Part shown: positions 62,123 to 64,000 of the stretch, in pieces
How positions within the stretch are numbered: the first letter of the stretch is position 1
Layout: every line of letters starts with the position of its first letter
Assembly: GCA_963736975.1 (NCBI GenBank)
Contig: CAVTQY010000001.1
Coordinates: 3,782,001 to 3,846,000, forward strand
DNA length: 64,000 nucleotides
Direction: 5' to 3'
From: CAVTQY01 sp963736975
GTDB taxonomy: Bacteria; Pseudomonadota; Alphaproteobacteria; Acetobacterales; Acetobacteraceae
Notes under the pieces: generated by a model
What the model saw: only the letters and a program-made list of their open reading frames with translations
What the model was told of the DNA's origin: nothing
Database searches by the model: none
Made by a program: the position numbers and the translations under genes

Positions 62123-62509
62123 AGTCCGCCTCCCCGACCGCTTTCGCTATGGAAACCTCGATCAGCATTGCCTGGAGCAGCGGCAGCATCTGGCTCTTCT
62201 GAGCTGGCGACAGAGCCGTCGGCGGTTCCTCCGCCTCGAATAGATCTCTTGGCCGATGGATCCCGGTTCGCATCTTCTTCCTGCCCTTCCTCCGTCTTCG
62301 AGTTCGGATCGGAGAAACTCTAGGAGTGCGTCGATCTCGATACGGAGGTCGCGCAAATGCGGCAACGCGAGTAGCGGCTCGGGACAAAGAACGTGCTGCG
62401 CGGCCGATTCCCGCATCATCCAGCATGGCACATGCGTTAAAGTCCCGTCCGGCTGACGGATAACAAACACCTCCGACTCAGCGAAACGCTGCCGCTTCAG
62501 GATCTCCAC
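62103..62509 (-). pseudogene. Short partner protein of the recombinase (DUF5372-like), frameshifted
   Basis: Starts MEILKRQRFAESEVFVIRQP, continues DGTLTHVPCWMMRESAAQHV and LRDLRIEIDALLEFLRSE, then loses frame at about 62290. The other frame ends AEEPPTALSPAQKSQMLPLL and overlaps the recombinase start. Such short genes are common just before this class of recombinase. Role unknown. Confidence 0.6.
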
Positions 62510-62571
62510 GTTCTGACCGTGGCGAGGGTGATACCGATAAAAGATCCGCCCATCGGCGTCGTGATATTGGG

Positions 62572-63000
62572 CAGTATGCCCCTGGTTCGCCCGGGGCAGG
62601 CAAGACTACTCTCGCCATCGCGATCGCACGCGCCTGCATCCGCGATGGTGCCCGTGGGCGGTTCTTCGATGTCGTCGATCTGGTCAACAAGCTCGAGGCC
62701 GAAGGCCGATCCGGACGGCAAGGCCGTCTGCCCGATTATCTCTGCCGCAAGGACTTCGTCGTCCTCGACGAACTTGGCTACCTGCCCTTTGCGCAATCCG
62801 GCGGCCAATTGCTGTTCCATTTGATCAGCCGCCTCTACGAGCAGACCTCCGTCATCGTGACGACCAACTTGGCATTCGGAGAATGGCCGAGCGTATTCGG
62901 CGATGCCAAAATGACAACCGCTCTCCTCGATCGCCTCACCCATCACTGCGACATCGTCGAGACCGGCAACGAAAGCTGGCGGTTCAAGAACCGCACCTGA
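62572..63000 (+). pseudogene. IS21 helper ATPase (IstB) fragment
   Basis: The frame holds Walker A GSPGAGKTTLAIAIAR, Walker B FVVLDELGYLPFAQSGG, VIVTTNLAFGEWPSVFGDAK and the C-terminal LLDRLTHHCDIVETGNESW. The N-terminal 90-100 residues are missing and there is no start codon before Walker A. No istA lies nearby. So it is the tail of an IS21 element. Confidence 0.85.
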
Positions 63001-63377
63001 GGTTTGTCCCGAGCTTCCTGCTTCAGCCGATACCCGGAAGTGCCATGGTGCTCGGTTCGGTCAAGGGACGCGCGCGAAGCGCGCGCCGCACGCGGTTTCA
63101 TCCCTTGACCGCCCCTGCGCGCCGTGGCCGCCGGAGGTTGTCGGGACGAAGGGCGTCCCAACGGTTTCGACCACGCCTCCGGCGGGTCGAACTAAGGGGC
63201 TTTCCTTAAGCTTAAGGAAACGAGCTCGATCCCCGGGCCCCGCCAACCCCAGGCTCTCTGCACACCACCGCCGAGAGCTCCCGAAGGTGGGTCAATTTTC
63301 GACGCCGATGTGGAGTGCGCCCCTGCGGGTGGACAGTTTGAGCGAATGGATTTGACCGTCTGCTGGGCTTCCGGAGG
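63001..63377. other. Gap between the IstB tail and the IS3 element
   Basis: No gene seen. The left part may be the end of the IS21 element. It contains GGACGCGCGCGAAGCGCGCG at about 63065 (a hairpin) and the 20-base palindrome listed separately. The right part (about 63290-63377) is probably the IS3 leader with an upstream GGAGGATGG. Confidence 0.5.
63201..63220. repeat. Perfect 20-base palindrome
   Basis: TTTCCTTAAGCTTAAGGAAA is its own reverse complement. It is AT-rich inside a GC-rich stretch, followed at once by CGAGCTCGATCCCCGGGCCC, which packs several 6-base palindromes. Confidence 0.85.
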
Positions 63378-63386
63378 ATGGAAGCC

Positions 63387-63737
63387 ATGACGAGGCATCG
63401 ATCGCACAGCGTAGCGTTCAAGCGGCAGGTCGCTGAGGAGTTCATTGCCGGCGAGACGCTGCACGCGTTGTCCAAGCGGCACGATATCTCGCGGCAGCTG
63501 ATCCGGATCTGGGTCGGTAAGTTCGAGGCGGGCGCCCTGGACGACGATGTGCAGGCGGCCGACCTGATCCAGGAATACGAAGCCAAGATAGCTGCTCTGG
63601 AGCGAATGGTGGGACGTCAGGCGCTCGAGATTGAGTTGCTAAAGGGGGCATTGAAGCATGCACCCCGACCGAGAAGCGCGACTACCTGCGTCGTCACCGG
63701 CCCGGCGCTGTCTCCATCCAAAGAGGGTGTGAGCTGA
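63387..63737 (+). CDS. IS3-family OrfA (transposase helix-turn-helix protein)
   Basis: About 116 residues from ATG 63387 (MTRHRSHSVAFKRQVAEEF), three codons inside a longer frame that starts at 63378. It has the helix-turn-helix LHALSKRHDISRQLIRIWVG and the leucine-zipper ALERMVGRQALEIELLKGAL. It ends at 63737, overlapping the OrfB start. In IS3 elements OrfA is fused to OrfB by -1 frameshifting to make the active enzyme. Confidence 0.88.
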   Translation: MTRHRSHSVAFKRQVAEEFIAGETLHALSKRHDISRQLIRIWVGKFEAGALDDDVQAADLIQEYEAKIAALERMVGRQALEIELLKGALKHAPRPRSATTCVVTGPALSPSKEGVS

Positions 63738-64000
63738 TGGGCCTCGCGCGATCGACTTTCTATGACATCGTGCCCACAGTGCTGGATGCGGGCGATGTCC
63801 TCACCCGGATCGGGGCGATCTGCGACGAGTTCGAGTGCTACGGCTATCGACGCGTGGGCGCGGCGCTGCGCCATCAGGGCGTCGTGGTGAACGGCAAGAA
63901 GCTGCGTCGCCTCATGCGGGAGCATGGCTTCCAGCCGAAGCGGCGCCGACGCTATGTGGTCACCACGGACCGCGATCATTCCGGGCCGATCTACCCCGAC
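63737..64000 (+). CDS. IS3-family OrfB transposase, N-terminal part (runs off the window)
   Basis: Starts MGLARSTFYDIVPTVLDAGD, then CDEFECYGYRRVGAALRHQG and MREHGFQPKRRRRYVVTTDR, stopping at the window edge before the DDE domain. The frame is open throughout. It matches the inverted fragment at 60728-60887. Confidence 0.9.
   Translation, partial: MGLARSTFYDIVPTVLDAGDVLTRIGAICDEFECYGYRRVGAALRHQGVVVNGKKLRRLMREHGFQPKRRRRYVVTTDRDHSGPIYPD

Overview
The window looks like a chromosomal segment of a GC-rich alphaproteobacterium, most likely in or near the Acetobacteraceae (Rhodospirillales/Acetobacterales). The evidence is the rluA-type pseudouridine synthase next to rpoH, a NadQ/NrtR-like regulator upstream of nadA-nadC, a PEP-CTERM protein, GC-rich third positions, and many GC-rich REP-like intergenic hairpins. 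This placement rests on gene order and protein recognition; no search was run.

Layout. 1-2.5 kb: end of a ribose-type sugar ABC transporter. 2.6-4.8 kb: PEP-CTERM protein, then remnants of an oligopeptide ABC ATPase and an SDR. 5-7.5 kb: lepA, a VapBC pair and tRNA-Ser(GGA). 7.6-14.2 kb: catabolic locus with an amidohydrolase, a CUT1-type ABC transporter, a D-threonine-aldolase-like PLP enzyme and a small alpha/beta-barrel protein. 14.5-21.5 kb: fabI, fusA, a DUF1800/DUF1501 pair and a KirBac potassium channel. 21.6-26.4 kb: an accessory island with 255-bp tandem units, a decayed secreted protein, a DUF6680-like membrane protein, a membrane-anchored NACHT/STAND NTPase with YCF48-like sensor repeats, and five palindromes spaced exactly 32 bp apart. 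26.5-33.8 kb: DsbA-like protein, gamma-glutamyltransferase, GsiA-like and GsiB-like genes, and a GT39 glycosyltransferase. 33.8-40.3 kb: IS630 and IS5 remnants around a GNAT-nitrilase-SnoaL operon, a cytochrome c fragment and an enolase-superfamily gene. 40.6-45.7 kb: tRNA-Glu, rluA, rpoH and a pseudokinase pair. 45.8-54 kb: sulfotransferase, molybdopterin oxidoreductase, TPR protein, CoA-transferase, a split TPP decarboxylase and an FAD oxidase. 54-59.4 kb: nadC-nadA-nadQ, SDR, yqgE and a peroxiredoxin. 59.4-64 kb: a graveyard of exoprotein, IS3, serine-recombinase and IS21 pieces, ending in a live-looking IS3 element cut by the window edge.

Housekeeping genes (lepA, fabI, fusA, rluA, rpoH, nadA, nadC, yqgE) are all open, while roughly a dozen accessory genes carry one to four frameshifts. 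That pattern suggests real decay more than random sequence error, but only reads can settle it.

The best candidate for an undescribed system is the 22.9-26.4 kb block: a receptor-like NTPase (outside propeller, one membrane span, inside NACHT) divergent from a DUF6680-like membrane protein, with an 8-bp tandem repeat in its signal-peptide region that breaks the frame, and a phased palindrome array just downstream.
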